Of a stretch of DNA of 64,000 nucleotides, positions 46,471-56,212 are shown one piece after another. The translations under genes and the position numbers were made by a program. How positions within the stretch are numbered: position 1 is the stretch's first letter; each line of letters starts with the position of its first letter. Under the pieces are notes generated by a model. That model made no database searches, was not told the DNA's origin, and worked only from the letters and a program-made list of their open reading frames with translations. This stretch comes from Marinobacter sp. F4206 (GTDB lineage: Bacteria > Pseudomonadota > Gammaproteobacteria > Pseudomonadales > Oleiphilaceae), in assembly GCF_019392195.1 (NCBI RefSeq), contig NZ_JAHXKI010000002.1:1240001-1304000 (forward strand), in the 5' to 3' direction.

Positions 46471-49400
46471 TCAGATAAGACTGTCGAGTAAACGGGGTTT
46501 CTCGACGACGAAGCCCTGAGCGTAATCAACACCCAGCTGTGTCAGCATATCCAGAATGTCCCGGGATTCAACCTGACAGGCAATAACCTCCCGCTTCATG
46601 TAATGGGCCATCTCCACCATCGACTGCACCATCGCGCGGTCGGTCTCGCTGGTGGTGAGCTGGCCGGTAAAGGTGCTATCGATCTTGATCAGGTCCACCG
46701 GGAGGGATCGCATGAACTGGAAGGAACTCGGGCCACTGCCAAAATTGCCCAGACAGAAGCGACAACCCAGCTCTTTCATCTCCCGCATGAAATCCGCCAC
46801 GGCCTCGACATCGTTGATGGCAGATGCCTCGGTGAGCTCAAACCAGAGCCGCTCGATGGGCGCGTCCTTCTGGCTCAGCTTTTCGTAGATGAACTCCAGT
46901 AACGACTGGTCATTGAGTGAGTAGCCGGACAGGTTGATACAGATCCCCCCCATGTGCCGGGGATCCGGCGCCTTGGCCTGCAGCCAGTCCAGCATGTGCC
47001 CGACGACCCAGCGATCCACCGCCTGCATCCGGTCATAACGTTCGGCCATGCGCACAAAGTCGCGGCCGGTAATCAGGGTGCCGGCATCGTCGTACATGCT
47101 GATCAGCACTTCGTACTGGGGCGACATGGCCGCCTGACCATGCAAGGGTATGATCTTCTGGCAGCGCAACAGCATGCGCTCCTCGTTGAGATCGCTCAGC
47201 CCCGCGACTTTCGCAGCGATCTGCTCCTGGCGAGCCTGATCGCCGGCATCCAGCGAATACTGCGCCACCTTGCCGTGACCCTGTTGTTTGGCAGCCGCCA
47301 GCGCCTGCTCCGATGCCCTCAGCCAGCGCTCGGCGCTGACCAGCGCCGGCAACTCCGGAACCACACCGGCACTCGCCGACAGGCGGTAGGTGCGGCCGTC
47401 AAAGGTGAATTCCGCGGCTTCGACCGAACGGACCAGCTCACCAGCCATCTGCAGGGCGTTTTCAGCCGGTACCAGCAAGGCAAATTCGTTACCCGCCAGC
47501 CGGGCCAGTGGCATACCGTCTTCCACGGCACGCCCCAGCAGGTCCGCGACCATCTTCAGGGTCTCATCGCCCGCCTGATAGCCAGCGGTATCATTGAGCA
47601 ACCGGAACCGGCGCAGATCCAACCGGACCAGCGTCCGCTCGTCCTCGCGCCGGGCCAGCTGCTGCTCCAGCATCCGTTCGAATTCGCGGCGTCCCAGCAG
47701 CCCGGTCAGCTCGTCGTGGGTGGACGCCCAGGACAGCTGGTCATAGACCTTACGCACCATCCGATCGATGCTTTCATCCACCAACGGACGCTCGTACTGG
47801 TTGTCCGGAACTATGATGCCCTTGCGCATCTGGCGGGCCAGCGCTTCGAGTTCAAGCTCAACCACCCGCATGCCCTGATGGTTGACAAACACGAAACGGC
47901 TGAAGCTCCGGGCAATCCACACCAGACGGATGTACTGGGGCTCATCGGGCTTTTCCTGATCCCGCAGCCAGTCGCCGGTGCGTAACCGCTGGGCACGGTT
48001 GACCCAGCGCTGCAGGCTGCGTTGCTCGCGTTCGGACAGCACCTGCGTGTCTTTCTTCTCAGGCTGTGCCGGGGGGACTTCCACCAGATCGGGTGCCTTG
48101 TCCGGAGCGCGCACCAGAAACTGCTTCAGTTCGTCACGAATCTGGGACGATGGCATGTGGTTACTGGAGATTGACGCCAGCCCGTCCTGGATCACCCGCA
48201 ACAGCTCAGGCAGATTGATCGTGCTGTCCGGGTCAACCGCAAACGACAGCAGCGAATCAATGACCGCCAGGTAGTCGTGCCAGAGCTGGCTGTCCGGACC
48301 CTGGCGGATCCAGGTCAGCGACAGCAGGTCACGCCAGCCACCGTCGAGCAGGCTGAGGACCGCCTTGGGGACCTTGCGACCTGCCAGCTTCTCGTCCAGC
48401 ACATCGGCCACGGCCTGTTTCGACTCGGCTACTTTCTGCGCCCCTTCCGCGGCCGCTGTCACCCGCTCGACATTGCGCCGGTAAACCAGATTCTGACGAT
48501 CGATGAGGGAATCAAGCTCCTGCACGGTGCTCTCAAACACGCCCGTGTCCTGCTCAAAATCCGTGGTGATGCGCTGAATCAGCTCATCAACCTTGCGCTG
48601 TACGACCGGATTGATACGGCCGCCTTTCACGCCGAGCTGTGCCAGTCTGTTCATCACGCCCCGAACCGGACTGTCCTGATCATCGAAGAAGGCGGGATCC
48701 CGCATCACCACCTTGAGCACCGGCACTTCAAGCTGGCGCATTCGTTCCTGGGCGTACTCGCTCAGTTTCGGGCTTTCTACCACCGACCGGAAAAACCGGT
48801 CCACCACGTCCAGTGTGCCCTGTTGCTCGTCATCAAGCTTGCTGTCGCCGCTGGCCCGGACCTTTTCCACCACCCGCTCCTTGAGCGTCACCGCATCGGA
48901 ATCGGGGGCAACAGCCTGCACCTGCAACTGCTGCAACTCCCGGTGCAGCTCTCCGGTGGAAAGCGGCCGGGCATTCGGCGGAAACGACACCGGCTCGGAA
49001 TCGCCCCGGGCAACACGACTGGCCGACAGGGTGTTGAGCAGGTTGCGCACCGTGGCGAACGCGGTTTGCGCCGCCTGGGCATAGCCACGGAACTCCCCTC
49101 CTGCCCGAGACGCCTTGGCACGGTTGGAGGCCGAACTGGCCACAGGCTCATCAGAGGGGACCGTCTCCCGGGCCGTCGCCTTCTGCTTCTGTTTCTGCTC
49201 CGGTTTCGGCGCGGGGGCCTCGGCGGGTCTGGATTCTGGTCGGGTGACGGCCTGATCACTCAGGTACTTGCTCAGGTCCAGGTCCGGCAACACCCCCTGC
49301 CGGATCAGGATATTATTGAGTTCCTCGTACAGGGGCCCCAGTTGCTGCAAAACCGTTTGCTCGAATACCTTCAGGCACACCTTCTCCACCTCACGGCTCG

Positions 49401-50241
49401 CCTTGAGCTGGCTAAGTCCGGCATGAAAGGACTCGCACACGAGGGAGGGCCCCAGCGGATTATGGTGGCCCGTAGCATTGGCAATGCCCAGTTTGTCCAG
49501 GCGCAGTTTGAGCTGGAGCAGGTCGCCGCGGTATTGGGTGTCGGCCTTGGTGACCATCACCCGGATGGTCAGCCAGTCCTCAAACTCCCCTTTGTCCACC
49601 ACGGACAGCTCGGAACCGGGAAAGCCCTTGGGGGCAGGCTTCAGTGGTGATTCCAGAGTCCGGGCCATCTGGTGCCAGATAACCCGCTGTCGGGCCAGGA
49701 GCTGCCCGGAGGCATCCATGAATTCGTTGGCCTGCTGATCGTTCGGGGCTTTCTGGGCGGCCTGCTTGAGCCCAGCCGCCATCTGCCCGAAACAGTTGTC
49801 CATCAGGGGTTCAATAAATTGAATGACCGCCTTGGCCGACTGATGCAGAACGTACTGGACACGATCACTGGGCGCCCTGAGCGAGGCACGGTCCTGGTTG
49901 CGGGAGCTACCACACTGCTGCAGCATGGCATCGACGGCCTCGGGGTTCGACCGGGTAAAGTTCACCCCCATGGCACCATCAATTCGCCGGACGATACTGA
50001 CATGCAATTCGTGCCGGCGCTGGCCGTCCGGGCTGCGGAAACGCACCACCAACTCGGGCGGATTGCCGGAACCGAGCGCACGATCAAGCTTACGGGAGGT
50101 TTCGCCGGAATAGCGGACAAACAGCCCTTCGGCGCAAAAATCGGCGATCTGGCAGGGCCAGGAATCTCCGCCCCCCAGATCTATTTGGGCCGCCAGCTTG
50201 ATGGGTTTGCGGGGGCTGCTACGACGTTCTCTCGGATCCAT
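46471..50241 (-). CDS. PilZ/DUF1631-like/GGDEF/EAL protein with degenerate catalytic sites
   Basis: This 1256-residue cytosolic protein starts with a PilZ domain (about 5-105; RxxxR motif at residues 7-11, then DFCAEGLF instead of DxSxxG). A long helical DUF1631-like middle runs to about 835. A GGDEF domain (about 839-1000) has AGNEF at 916-920 instead of GGDEF. An EAL domain (about 1020-1256) has EVL instead of EAL, GNFG instead of DDFG and CQVE instead of EGVE. Both catalytic sites should be inactive, so it probably binds c-di-GMP or acts as an effector. It is 18 bp upstream of prkB. Confidence 0.85.
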   Translation of the reverse strand: MDPRERRSSPRKPIKLAAQIDLGGGDSWPCQIADFCAEGLFVRYSGETSRKLDRALGSGNPPELVVRFRSPDGQRRHELHVSIVRRIDGAMGVNFTRSNPEAVDAMLQQCGSSRNQDRASLRAPSDRVQYVLHQSAKAVIQFIEPLMDNCFGQMAAGLKQAAQKAPNDQQANEFMDASGQLLARQRVIWHQMARTLESPLKPAPKGFPGSELSVVDKGEFEDWLTIRVMVTKADTQYRGDLLQLKLRLDKLGIANATGHHNPLGPSLVCESFHAGLSQLKASREVEKVCLKVFEQTVLQQLGPLYEELNNILIRQGVLPDLDLSKYLSDQAVTRPESRPAEAPAPKPEQKQKQKATARETVPSDEPVASSASNRAKASRAGGEFRGYAQAAQTAFATVRNLLNTLSASRVARGDSEPVSFPPNARPLSTGELHRELQQLQVQAVAPDSDAVTLKERVVEKVRASGDSKLDDEQQGTLDVVDRFFRSVVESPKLSEYAQERMRQLEVPVLKVVMRDPAFFDDQDSPVRGVMNRLAQLGVKGGRINPVVQRKVDELIQRITTDFEQDTGVFESTVQELDSLIDRQNLVYRRNVERVTAAAEGAQKVAESKQAVADVLDEKLAGRKVPKAVLSLLDGGWRDLLSLTWIRQGPDSQLWHDYLAVIDSLLSFAVDPDSTINLPELLRVIQDGLASISSNHMPSSQIRDELKQFLVRAPDKAPDLVEVPPAQPEKKDTQVLSEREQRSLQRWVNRAQRLRTGDWLRDQEKPDEPQYIRLVWIARSFSRFVFVNHQGMRVVELELEALARQMRKGIIVPDNQYERPLVDESIDRMVRKVYDQLSWASTHDELTGLLGRREFERMLEQQLARREDERTLVRLDLRRFRLLNDTAGYQAGDETLKMVADLLGRAVEDGMPLARLAGNEFALLVPAENALQMAGELVRSVEAAEFTFDGRTYRLSASAGVVPELPALVSAERWLRASEQALAAAKQQGHGKVAQYSLDAGDQARQEQIAAKVAGLSDLNEERMLLRCQKIIPLHGQAAMSPQYEVLISMYDDAGTLITGRDFVRMAERYDRMQAVDRWVVGHMLDWLQAKAPDPRHMGGICINLSGYSLNDQSLLEFIYEKLSQKDAPIERLWFELTEASAINDVEAVADFMREMKELGCRFCLGNFGSGPSSFQFMRSLPVDLIKIDSTFTGQLTTSETDRAMVQSMVEMAHYMKREVIACQVESRDILDMLTQLGVDYAQGFVVEKPRLLDSLI

Positions 50242-50414
50242 GAACTACCTGATCATTCGCAATACCGTGACTGGCGGGAGTTTGCATCCACCGAATCCGG
50301 CCTTCATCCCTGGAATCAGTGGCACCAAATGCCACCTGCTACTATGGGAACCATGTCTGTAATATAGCGGCCTGGCCCCCACAGGTAACCCTTGCCATTA
50401 TAACATCCTGATCC

Positions 50415-51485
50415 ATGAAACAGCTTAGTCAGATATATCTTCTTTTGCTACTGGTAACAGGGGTTACCGGTTGTACGACCATTGGCTACTACAGCCAGGC
50501 GGTGAGCGGCCATCTGTCCCTGATGATGGCCGGGGATTCGGTGGACGGGCTTATTGCCAATGACGCCACGCCCGCAGAACTGAAGGACAAACTGGCGACC
50601 AGCCAGCGGGCCCGACGCTTTGCCCGCGACGCTCTCAGCTTGCCAGTGGGCGACGCATTCACCGACTATGTGGCCCTGGACCGGCCCTGGGTGGTGGTCA
50701 ACCTCGTTGCCGTACCCGAGTTCGCCCTCGCCCCCCACCGCTGGTGCTACCCGGTACTCGGCTGCCAGGCATACCGGGGCTATTTCAACCTCGACGATGC
50801 CGTGGCGGAACAGACCGGGTTCAACGAAGCCGGCTACGACACCTTCATCGGCGGGGTAACGGCCTACTCGACCCTGGGCTGGTTCGACGACCCGCTGCAT
50901 TCGGGATTCACCGGGATGTCCGACGACCGAATGGTGGCTCTGATGTTTCACGAACTGGCACACCGTGTGGTGTACATCGGCGACGACACTGCCTTCAATG
51001 AAAGTTTTGCGACCGCGGTCGAACTCGAGGGCCTGAGGCTGTGGTCCAACCGCTCGGGCGATCCCGAATCATTCCGGCGAGCACTTGAGCGCCTGCAGCA
51101 ACGCAACCAGACCCTGGCACTGGTGGAAACCACCACCTCGCAGCTGGAGGCCCTGTACCAACAGCAGGAACGACTGTCCGTCGACACCATGCGCGAACGC
51201 AAGGCTGATCTGCTGGCGGGACTTCTGGAGGCCTATTCGGAGCTATCCCGGCAGTGGACCCAGCCCGGCCCGTTCGGCGACAGCCCCGCCAGCCTGAACA
51301 ACGCCAATCTCGCCCTGTTCCGGCAGTACAACCAGTATGTCCCGGGCTTTCGCCAGCTGTTGCGCGACCAGAATCATGATTTCAAAGCGTTCTACGCGGC
51401 GGTGGAAGCCTTGTCGGAGCGCCCGGAAACCGAGCGCTCTCGTCAACTCGCCGAACTGTCAGAGCGGTTTGTAGAAGACTTTTGA
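50415..51485 (+). CDS. Predicted lipoprotein aminopeptidase (COG4324)
   Basis: This 356-residue protein has a lipoprotein signal (VTGC, Cys 20) and a gluzincin-type motif HELAH at about residues 179-183, followed by NESFATAVELEGLRLW with the third Glu ligand. This is the pattern of predicted aminopeptidases of COG4324. It would act at the periplasmic face of a membrane. Its last 27 bp overlap the convergent argA gene. Substrates are unknown. Confidence 0.83.
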   Translation: MKQLSQIYLLLLLVTGVTGCTTIGYYSQAVSGHLSLMMAGDSVDGLIANDATPAELKDKLATSQRARRFARDALSLPVGDAFTDYVALDRPWVVVNLVAVPEFALAPHRWCYPVLGCQAYRGYFNLDDAVAEQTGFNEAGYDTFIGGVTAYSTLGWFDDPLHSGFTGMSDDRMVALMFHELAHRVVYIGDDTAFNESFATAVELEGLRLWSNRSGDPESFRRALERLQQRNQTLALVETTTSQLEALYQQQERLSVDTMRERKADLLAGLLEAYSELSRQWTQPGPFGDSPASLNNANLALFRQYNQYVPGFRQLLRDQNHDFKAFYAAVEALSERPETERSRQLAELSERFVEDF

Positions 51486-52766
51486 ATTGCGCTGGGTGTT
51501 GTAGGAGGCCAGCTTGGGTCCGGGCAGGGACTGCACGGTTGAGGTCTGGAAGCCCCGTTCCCGGAACCAGTGTTCGGTTTGCGTGGTCAGTACGAACAGT
51601 TTCCGGATGCCCTGCCCGCGAGCCAGTTTCTCCACCATGGCCAGAATCTCATCCCCCCTGCCTGCACGGCGATAGGAGGGATCCACCGCGAAGCAGGACA
51701 GCTCTCCGCTCTCCTCCTCCGGGTAACTGTATAGCGCGGCACACCCGACGATAGTGCCGTCCCGTTCGGCCACCACAAACCGGTCGATTTCAGTCTCCAG
51801 CATTTCCCGGGACCGGCGCACCAGGACACCCTGCTCCTCGAGAGGCTGAATGAGCTCCAGAATACCGCCAATGTCCTCGACCCGGGCCGGTCGGATCTGT
51901 TCGTAGTTGTCGCCGCTGACGAGGGTTCCCGAGCCATCCCGAGTGAACATCTCCTCAAGCAGTGCACCGTCATCAACGTAGCTGATGATGTGAGCCCGAC
52001 GCACACCTTTGACACAGGCATCACAGGCGGCTCGCAGCAACGCGGCATCGTGTCCTGTCACCGCGCCGGCGGCAAGCCGGTCCGACGCCTGCCGCGCCGA
52101 GAGTTCGCGAATCAGGGAGCCATCCTCCTCAAGCAGTCCCTGGTCATCAATAAACACCAGCAGTTTCTCGGCCTGCAGCGCGGCCGCCACCTGGCTGCCG
52201 ACGTCTTCGTAGGACAGGTTGAAGGCATCACCGGTGGGCGAGTACCCCAGCGGTGGCAACAGAACAATGTGCCCCAGTTCCAGCAGTTTCTCGATGCCGG
52301 CCACATCGATCCTGCGGACCTTGCCGGTGTGGCCAAAATCGATTCCATCAAGCACACCAACCGGCCTGGCCGCGACATAGTTGCCGCTACTGACCCGGAT
52401 CCGGGCGTTGTGCATGGGCGAGTTCACCAGCCCCATGGACAGCCGGCTCTCCAGATAGGCACGCAGTCCACCGACGGCCTCCATCACCATGGGTAGGTGC
52501 TGCTCCGCGGTGATCCGCAGCCCTCTCGAAAAGGACGACTCGACACCCGCCCCGTCCAGCCGGGCCTGGATTTGTGGTCGGGCGCCGAACGCCACTACCA
52601 GCTTCACACCCAGGCTGCTCAACAACGCGATATCGTGAATGATGTTGATGAAATTGCCATGCTCGATGGCATCGCCCGGAATGGTCAACACCACGGTCCG
52701 ACCGCGGTGGGCATTGATGTAGGGCGATGAGTGGCGGAACCCGTGCAGCCAGTCGTTCGATTTCAA
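51459..52766 (-). CDS. argA: N-acetylglutamate synthase ArgA
   Basis: This 435-residue enzyme makes N-acetylglutamate, the first step of arginine synthesis. Residues about 15-280 form an amino-acid-kinase-like domain (VVAFGARPQIQARL) that binds arginine in relatives; about 290-435 is a GNAT acetyltransferase domain with AVDPSYRRAGRGDEIL. There is no ATG at the start. TTG 52766 follows GGAG and gives the normal N-terminus; TTG 52778 is the alternative. argE is immediately upstream on the same strand, as in Pseudomonas. Confidence 0.92.
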   Translation of the reverse strand: MKSNDWLHGFRHSSPYINAHRGRTVVLTIPGDAIEHGNFINIIHDIALLSSLGVKLVVAFGARPQIQARLDGAGVESSFSRGLRITAEQHLPMVMEAVGGLRAYLESRLSMGLVNSPMHNARIRVSSGNYVAARPVGVLDGIDFGHTGKVRRIDVAGIEKLLELGHIVLLPPLGYSPTGDAFNLSYEDVGSQVAAALQAEKLLVFIDDQGLLEEDGSLIRELSARQASDRLAAGAVTGHDAALLRAACDACVKGVRRAHIISYVDDGALLEEMFTRDGSGTLVSGDNYEQIRPARVEDIGGILELIQPLEEQGVLVRRSREMLETEIDRFVVAERDGTIVGCAALYSYPEEESGELSCFAVDPSYRRAGRGDEILAMVEKLARGQGIRKLFVLTTQTEHWFRERGFQTSTVQSLPGPKLASYNTQRNSKVFYKPL

Positions 52767-52797
52767 CCCGCTCTCCAAATCAGTCGTTACAGGCAGT

Positions 52798-53967
52798 TTA
52801 AAGACAGAATTGTCTGATCAGCCCCTTCAGGATCCGGACCGTCGGCTCCAGCTGGGCCAGTTCCAGAAACTCGTCGGGCTGGTGGGCCTGATCAATGGAT
52901 CCCGGCCCCATGACCAGGGTCTCCAGCCCAAGCTTCTGCAACCAGGGTGCCTCGGTGGCAAACGCCACCGCGTGGGCAGTATGGCCCGTCAGTTTTTCAC
53001 AGGCCTTCACCAGGGCGGCGTCGGCGGGCGTCTCAAAGGGCGGCACGCCATCGAACAGCGGCTCGAAAACCATGGCCAGCTCCCGACGCTCGGCCACAGG
53101 CTGGACCTTGCTCAAAATCGCCTGGCGCAAGGCTTCCATGTCCATGCCCGGCAAGGGCCGAAGGTCAAAATGCAGCTCGCACTGGGCGCAGATCCGGTTC
53201 GGGTTATCGCCACCGTGAATGCACCCGAGGTTCAGGGTCGGCACCTGTACCTCGAAGTTCGGATTGCGGTACTGCTCCTGCCACTGGCCGCGCAGGGCCA
53301 GCAACTCGGACAACGCCTCATGCATGCCCTCCAGCGCATTACGCCCCAGGGCCGGGTTCGAGGAATGACCGGACTGGCCCTCGAACTTCAACCGTTCCAT
53401 CATGATGCCCTTGTGCATCCGGACCGGCCTGAGACTGGTCGGCTCCCCGATGACCGCATAGCGGGCCTTGGGCTTACCGGCTTCGGCAAGCGCCCGGGCG
53501 CCGTTCATAGAGCTTTCCTCATCCGCGGTCGCCAGAATGATCAGCGGCTCTTTCAGAGCCTTTCCGACGTATTCCCGGGCCGCCTCTATGGCCAGCGCGA
53601 AGAACCCCTTCATGTCGCAGGTGCCCAGACCGTACCAACGGTCGTCCCGCTCGGTCAGGGTGAACGGATCGCTTTGCCAGCGCTTGTCATCGTAGGGCAC
53701 GGTATCGGTGTGACCGGACAGCACCAGCCCGCCCGGGCCGCTGCCCAGGGTCGCGATCAGGTTGAACTTGCCCGGCATGCCGGGGACGTCCAGAATTTCG
53801 ACCGCAAAGCCCAGGGGTTCGAGCCACTCCGCCAGGGTACGGACCACCGCCTCGTTGCTGTGATCCCAGGTGGCGGAAGCGCTGCTGATGGACGGCAGGG
53901 AGATCAGGCGCGCCAGCATATCCTTGACGCCCGGCACCGACGCGTCATTCACAACGGACTTCGACAT
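52798..53967 (-). CDS. argE: Acetylornithine deacetylase ArgE
   Basis: This 389-residue M20-family zinc enzyme removes the acetyl group of N-acetylornithine. SGHTDTVP, GTCDMKGF and DEESSMNG carry the metal ligands and the catalytic Glu. The dimerisation lid lies between about residues 180 and 290 (SGHSSNPALG). It is 31 bp upstream of argA and follows the membrane-anchored Sm-like protein gene, so argB-Sm-like-argE-argA lie in order on one strand. Confidence 0.94.
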   Translation of the reverse strand: MSKSVVNDASVPGVKDMLARLISLPSISSASATWDHSNEAVVRTLAEWLEPLGFAVEILDVPGMPGKFNLIATLGSGPGGLVLSGHTDTVPYDDKRWQSDPFTLTERDDRWYGLGTCDMKGFFALAIEAAREYVGKALKEPLIILATADEESSMNGARALAEAGKPKARYAVIGEPTSLRPVRMHKGIMMERLKFEGQSGHSSNPALGRNALEGMHEALSELLALRGQWQEQYRNPNFEVQVPTLNLGCIHGGDNPNRICAQCELHFDLRPLPGMDMEALRQAILSKVQPVAERRELAMVFEPLFDGVPPFETPADAALVKACEKLTGHTAHAVAFATEAPWLQKLGLETLVMGPGSIDQAHQPDEFLELAQLEPTVRILKGLIRQFCL

Positions 53968-53993
53968 AGTTTTCCCTCACCCCCGAATCCGGG

Positions 53994-55244
53994 TCATTGC
54001 TTGCGGCCGCGGCGCCAGACCTCAAAGTCGGTAATCGCTCGAACCAGCATCGGATAGGCCACCTCACCTCCGGCAACCACCCGGGCCACTTCCAGCTCCC
54101 GGTCGCTCACGCTGACCAGGCGCCCCTCGACCACATTGTCATTGGACAGTGTCACCCGGACCTTGCGATCGATCCACCGGCCGGCATTCTCGATCGAGTC
54201 AGCATACCACCCTTGCACATCCGGGTTCTCCTCCGGAACGTCCGACCCAGACGCCGCCTCGTTCGGTTCCTCCGCCACCAGGGCAGCTTCACGGAGAAAC
54301 ACATCCGGCACCCTGGCACCGTTGTACGCCACCTGCCAGTCATTGCCGTCATCCTCCTCCCCGGCCGGAGATATCGGGATACCGAGGGCGACCCCCCCCG
54401 GTTCCAGCGTTGCCGTCAGCTCGCCCCCCTCCAGCAACCACTGGCGATACAACGCCAGTAACTGATCGCTGGCAACCAGACCCCGAGCCTCGAGCCCCTC
54501 CCGGAACGCCGACAGCACCCGACCGGCCCACTCCGGCGGTTCGAGGCCAGCCTCCCGCGCACAATAGGCTGCAACCCGTCGCATCAGACCACCATCGCGA
54601 AGCGTAACTGTCATCGGCTCGGTGGAACTGTCGACGAGGTCTTCCGGTTCGAGAAGATTGAGACGGGCACCGGGCCAGTCCAGCTCCAGGCTTCCGGTAC
54701 CCGCGGTATTCAGCTCCGCGTAGAGGCTATCGGGGCGTTGCTGGAGCAGGACTTCACCCCCGAGACCGGTAATGCCCATGCGCATCAGGTCACCACTACC
54801 CAAGCGCTGACGGGGATCTGGCGCACAGGACAGAACAAACAGAGCGGGTTCACCGGCACTGTTCTCGCCCTCGGCGGTTACCCAGTTGCGAAACATGGTC
54901 GCTTCGAGCACAAGACCCACGCCTTCGGCCTGCAGCGACCAGCTCGCAGGCAGTGACGCAGGATCCATCAGGGCCATGATCAGATCGACCGGCGAGCCGG
55001 CGTCAAGCTCCACCCGGCCGATTTCCAGGGAGCGGGTCAGGCGGAAGTCCTGCCAGCTGTTACCGGAGAGAACCAAGCGACCATCAACTCCCGAGCTGAT
55101 GGTTCCCCGTTCAAGCACCCCGGAGGATTCCAATGCGGTACGTGCTTCGTCCAGACGCTGGTCCGCCAACCACCAGACCGCGGCCTTGAAGGCGACAAAA
55201 CCAACCAGGCCGAGAACGACCAGCAATGTGAACAGGCGCTTCAT
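53994..55244 (-). CDS. Membrane-anchored periplasmic protein with a C-terminal Sm-like domain
   Basis: I recognise no characterised family for this 416-residue protein. A single N-terminal hydrophobic segment (about residues 5-27) would anchor it with the rest in the periplasm. The central part is rich in acidic residues and short beta-like stretches. The last 60 residues (about 357-416) read like an Sm/LSM or SH3-like beta barrel: KVRVTLSNDNVVEGRL then a VSDRELEVAR strand and MLVRAITDFEVW. The start ATG follows AGGAGT. It lies between argB and argE on the same strand. Confidence 0.8.
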   Translation of the reverse strand: MKRLFTLLVVLGLVGFVAFKAAVWWLADQRLDEARTALESSGVLERGTISSGVDGRLVLSGNSWQDFRLTRSLEIGRVELDAGSPVDLIMALMDPASLPASWSLQAEGVGLVLEATMFRNWVTAEGENSAGEPALFVLSCAPDPRQRLGSGDLMRMGITGLGGEVLLQQRPDSLYAELNTAGTGSLELDWPGARLNLLEPEDLVDSSTEPMTVTLRDGGLMRRVAAYCAREAGLEPPEWAGRVLSAFREGLEARGLVASDQLLALYRQWLLEGGELTATLEPGGVALGIPISPAGEEDDGNDWQVAYNGARVPDVFLREAALVAEEPNEAASGSDVPEENPDVQGWYADSIENAGRWIDRKVRVTLSNDNVVEGRLVSVSDRELEVARVVAGGEVAYPMLVRAITDFEVWRRGRKQ

Positions 55245-55268
55245 CCGGGGACTCCTAAGCCAGAAACA

Positions 55269-56174
<906 letters not shown>

Positions 56175-56212
56175 TTATTGATCCGTAAGTTAAAACGTTA
56201 CCTGGGCAGCGA

